Part shown: positions 62,201-64,000 of the stretch, piece after piece | Layout: every line of letters begins with the position of its first letter | Numbering within the stretch: the first letter of the stretch is position 1 | Assembly (NCBI RefSeq): GCF_900447215.1 | Contig: NZ_UFYA01000001.1 | Span: forward strand, 1,736,001 to 1,800,000 | DNA length: 64,000 bases | Source of the DNA: Dermatophilus congolensis | GTDB taxonomy: Bacteria; Actinomycetota; Actinomycetes; Actinomycetales; Dermatophilaceae | Reading direction: 5' to 3' | The notes under the pieces: generated by a model | Database searches by the model: none | The model's input: the letters and a program-made list of their open reading frames with translations, nothing else | What the model was told of the DNA's origin: nothing | Made by a program: the position numbers and the translations under genes

Positions 62201-62660
62201 CGAGGGTTTCCCACACGGTGGTGTCCGTGGCTGCTTTTCGGGGGCGTACTACACGCCCGTAGTGAAAGGTTTGTGCGGGGGTAGTGACCTCAACGATGCC
62301 GTAATCGTCGTTGTGATGGTGCGGATCGTTGAGGAGGGTGGCGAGTTTTTTGGCGTCACCACTAAGACGGTCGTAGACGGTGAGAATGATTGCCCATTCA
62401 GCGGTTGCGGTGTTGAGGGCGTCGAGGCGTGCTCGGCCTAGATCATTGTCCCAAAATCCTCGGACCAGCTGAACTTGTTCGCCCCATGAGTGGGCGGTGA
62501 TGTTATCCCAGTTCCCGCTGGCGTCGTAGACGCACACGGTGTTGAGTTTTTTACCTGCCCATTGTTGTGTGTGATCAATGAGTGCTGCGACATCGTTGAC
62601 GGTGTCTCCTGGCTGCAACACGGTGATGATGTCTAGCAGGAGGTCGCCTTGGGGGATCAT
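59235..62660 (-). CDS. Large multi-domain glycosyltransferase with TPR-like repeats
   Basis: A 1141-residue protein with three GT2-like units. Unit 1 (about 8-110) has GFWDNDLGRAR but ILTVYDR instead of the DxD motif. Unit 2 (about 407-560) has VIIARDEARC, ADTGSEDNT and IIDADE (DAD at 487-489). Unit 3 (about 779-960) has VMIVKNEEAH, YDTGSTDNT, GFWDDNYSRAR and VVDADE (DAD at 860-862). TPR-like helices lie at about 205-380, 585-700 and 1000-1120. It overlaps the upstream small gene by ATGA and lies next to fliC. A role in flagellin glycosylation is likely but inferred. Confidence 0.8.
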   Translation of the reverse strand: MIPQGDLLLDIITVLQPGDTVNDVAALIDHTQQWAGKKLNTVCVYDASGNWDNITAHSWGEQVQLVRGFWDNDLGRARLDALNTATAEWAIILTVYDRLSGDAKKLATLLNDPHHHNDDYGIVEVTTPAQTFHYGRVVRPRKAATDTTVWETLDTAFLPEQYATHIPADTLRITQHPEHSRISSQQHPRRLTRLLREAEKEKTADNRQCDYEIATEYQHLGEIDTACQAYAKLSAGEDDWAWAAREAWADLLTSQQNLQAAAPLLEQLEAGPNPDFAAWLRAKWCAAAGKTAQALELMQNLEPPTPTLGTSFPEDAVLRARLRLASRAGRQHDELTSRLTLLVAGMEIQGAGKKLLNLWGKRRPEDLAEVILSTRTNHLEDIAEEFDHSPYPGNLVARVIRQHRQRYSVAAVIIARDEARCIQRCINSIKPFVDEVLVADTGSEDNTAELAQAAGARVIHVPWTNNFAAARNTALDAAAADWHVIIDADETIAAGGRELRDLHDLSPEFVLTVNVISSFRLGEATTTESEPQSRILPGSVRYCGLVHATPEHDFPLRQVQITIEHDGYEPEQLAEKLPRRERLLHAAVNAEPNNAYLRYQLGRNLETQGRLAEAATQYDTIDFATLEPEPWQHILIVQYAHTLTSIGRSVDALTLLAAHTDRFDHSPDCHFVAGNVLLDLATQQPDLAAELLPQSVAEFRRALELGEPDDLPGHVTGRGSHLAARNLAVVEQGCRDLGIQLPQQTTSSSVGDDSPSSIHESRGDSEEWADLTPLPAGSLDVVMIVKNEEAHLAQTLESCESLRPLLGEICVYDTGSTDNTQQIARDHGARLEQGFWDDNYSRARNAAAAMSNSPWLLVVDADERVFANPTELALELAKGEQRNDETLYIEAAPTDTDGKVRASGEYWMSPRLYRPDLASYARPVHAELRSKKGKRYSRETHVPRTAIRLENDGFGQDRIKASIARALHLTDVAATSRADASDSLAVLVDKARALWSHGDVEHAREALQQATAMSSSTTYYRWAYQWLARLELTEGTPEAAAEAIDALKGMAPTDSYTRWLEAHLLLANKHASQASKILQRLDEVVDAVGLLLPPEDLAEAQLVAARQADDARAVAQALVRLGQVRGDDELVHKARAALQLP

Positions 62661-63166
62661 GCGGAAAACTCTCCTAGGCGCTTGTGTAGCGCGGCGCGAT
62701 CCCCTTGATTGGCGCCTTTGGGCAGGCTGGAGCCGTCTTCGGGCATGCTGCGCGCGATGTCAAACATACGGGTGATGAGTGCTCCGACCTCCGTGACCAG
62801 GAGTGAAGGATTGCTGGTGGGGATAATTGCGCAGTCGTAGGGGGTGTTGCTTACTTCGTCGAAGGAAGCCACGCTGACGCTAGCTAGTGCTGCGCCGTTG
62901 AGCCCTTCGATGAGGATGGCTGCGCATTCTTCGTCTACCTCGCCGGGCTCGTGGGGAACGGCGAAGCATAGTTCTACTGGCGCATCGGGGGTGAAAGCAG
63001 CTGAGTAGGCCCGCAGTGTGGCCAGGGCTGCGGCGGCGTCAGACCAGTCTGTCGCAACGATGAAGCGCACGCCGGTGGCTGGGGAGTCGGTTTCTACCGT
63101 TTCGGCTTGTGCTTTGAGTTCTTGAAGACGTGCCGCAATGGCGGATAGGGATTTTTCGTCAGACAC
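62657..63166 (-). CDS. Unknown protein, paralogue of the 52548-53120 product
   Basis: A 169-residue protein. RFIVATDW, APVELCFAVPH and ASFDEVSNTPYDCAIIPTSNP align with the protein encoded at 52548-53120. The N-terminal 30 residues form a likely helix. It is the first gene of the operon with the large glycosyltransferase and is preceded by a FliA-type box. It may be an accessory protein to glycosylation. Confidence 0.7.
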   Translation of the reverse strand: MSDEKSLSAIAARLQELKAQAETVETDSPATGVRFIVATDWSDAAAALATLRAYSAAFTPDAPVELCFAVPHEPGEVDEECAAILIEGLNGAALASVSVASFDEVSNTPYDCAIIPTSNPSLLVTEVGALITRMFDIARSMPEDGSSLPKGANQGDRAALHKRLGEFSA

Positions 63167-63198
63167 GAGCTCTCCTCAGATCGTTGGGACTCACTCGC

Positions 63199-63226
63199 TC
63201 ATCGGCAAGCGAACGCAGCGACTGAG
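63199..63226 (-). promoter_or_regulatory. FliA-type promoter of the glycosyltransferase operon
   Basis: On the minus strand: CTCA, 16 bases, GCCGATGA, 33 bases before the first ATG. It matches the cheA box in every conserved position. Confidence 0.72.
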
Positions 63227-63310
63227 CCAATCTTCTTGAGTGCAGCCCTCATCGACCGATTAGAGGGTGATTGTTCACCGTTGTGAGATTTCGATTGAAG
63301 GAGATCGCCC

Positions 63311-63988
63311 ATGCTGCCTAAGAAGATCCATGTGGTGTGGGTGGGGGATGAAAATCGTCGTCCGCAGGCACTTATTGACACTTGGCAGCGTTTGAACCCA
63401 GATTTTGAGGTTCGAGTTTGGGGGAATAAAGACCTTGCCGAATCTAAATGGATCAGCGCCCGACACATGAAGGACATGTGGCTTCAAGAACTTTGCGGGG
63501 TGGCTGATCTTATGCGGTATGAAATTCTCTACGAGCATGGCGGAATCGCTATTGATGCCGACTCCGCTTGCCTCAGACCTCTTGAAGACTGGCTGCTTGA
63601 AGCTTCTGATTTTGCTTCTTGGTCAAATGAGCTAACTATTCCAGGAATGGTGACAAACGCATTTATGGGAGCTACCCCTGGCTCTGAATTTATCGGCCAA
63701 ATTATTGCAAATCTGGCCAATGAACCAACTGTGGTTGACAGGCGCGCCTGGCAGAGCACGGGGCCAATGCTGGTGACACGAACCTGGCAAGAGACACAGC
63801 ATCCATTAACTATCTGGCCTTCACATCTATTCACGCCACGACATCATTCAGGGTGGGTTTACACAGGCACAGGTCCCGTTTTTGGCCATCAAATGTTTGC
63901 CTCCACCCAAGACTCCTGGGATGCAGCCATAGATCTCACAAATACAGAAGAAGAGAATCTCTCCGACGCTTTCGGGAAAACTGAATGA
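63311..63988 (+). CDS. GT32-like glycosyltransferase (DXD)
   Basis: A 225-residue protein starting LPKKIHVVWVGDENRRPQALIDTW. It contains the GT32/capsular-synthesis motif LMRYEILYEHGGIAIDADSACLRPL with the DAD metal site. AAGGAG lies before the ATG. Divergent from the flagellin-glycosylation operon. It may add sugar to the same glycan or belong to an unrelated cluster beyond the window end. Base composition looks somewhat richer in A and T than its neighbours. Confidence 0.8.
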   Translation: MLPKKIHVVWVGDENRRPQALIDTWQRLNPDFEVRVWGNKDLAESKWISARHMKDMWLQELCGVADLMRYEILYEHGGIAIDADSACLRPLEDWLLEASDFASWSNELTIPGMVTNAFMGATPGSEFIGQIIANLANEPTVVDRRAWQSTGPMLVTRTWQETQHPLTIWPSHLFTPRHHSGWVYTGTGPVFGHQMFASTQDSWDAAIDLTNTEEENLSDAFGKTE

Positions 63989-64000
63989 AACCCACGATTT

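Noticed and set aside
63255-63290. A possible FliA-type promoter for the GT32-like gene (ACCGATTA around 63280)
   Set aside because: No CTCA or TAAA lies 15-17 bases upstream; only CTTG or TTGA are found, so the match is too weak.

Overview
This window looks like the chromosome of a motile, Gram-positive actinobacterium. The evidence is a complete set of flagellar genes without P- or L-ring genes, a LytR-CpsA-Psr (LCP) wall ligase, TagG/TagH-type polysaccharide export, frequent GTG starts, and tight ATGA/TGATG stop-start overlaps. The G+C content looks moderate by eye. A zoospore-forming member of the Dermatophilaceae (for example Dermatophilus) would fit, but that is inference from gene content and was not checked by any search.

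Layout. (1) Positions 1-11.3 kb hold an envelope polysaccharide cluster: an O-antigen-ligase-like membrane protein, an 808-residue protein made of two tandem glycosyltransferase-like units, two GT4 enzymes, a TagG/TagH-type ABC exporter, a GT2 enzyme and an LCP ligase. (2) 11.8-18.7 kb is housekeeping: a histidine phosphatase, a TrkA/TrkH potassium system whose 5' end carries a perfect 226-bp tandem duplication, tRNA-Glu, tRNA-Asp and tRNA-Phe, a DUF2891-like protein, a second histidine phosphatase and a GntR regulator. (3) 18.7-44 kb holds the flagellar export, motor, hook and basal-body genes, almost all on the minus strand, in three blocks: flgB-flgC-fliE-fliF-fliG-fliH-fliI; fliJ-p60/SLT-fliK-flgD-flgE-hook paralogue; and flbD-motA-motB-fliL, followed by fliM-fliN-fliO/P-fliQ-fliR-flhB-flhA plus a small membrane protein. 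(4) 44-51.4 kb is chemotaxis: cheA-cheW-cheY-cheB-cheR on minus, and a divergent cheX-cheY-cheC-like trio on plus. (5) 51.4-64 kb has a GDP-fucose synthase-like gene, a small protein of unknown function, flgL, flgK, a FlgN-like candidate, fliS, fliD and flagellin, then a large multi-domain glycosyltransferase, a paralogue of the small unknown protein, and a GT32-like enzyme.

The most interesting signal is a recurring promoter-like box, (C/T)TCA-N16/17-G(C/T)CGAT, with two weaker variants. It occurs ten times, at the heads of the flbD, fliM, fliJ, flgB, cheA, cheX, flgK, fliS and fliC units and also of the glycosyltransferase operon next to flagellin. This looks like a FliA (sigma-28 type) regulon readable directly from the window, and it places the glycosyltransferase operon inside that regulon, which suggests flagellin glycosylation. 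Long hairpins sit just upstream of several of these boxes, giving a repeated terminator-promoter layout. No fliA, flgM, flhF, flhG or chemoreceptor gene is visible here.
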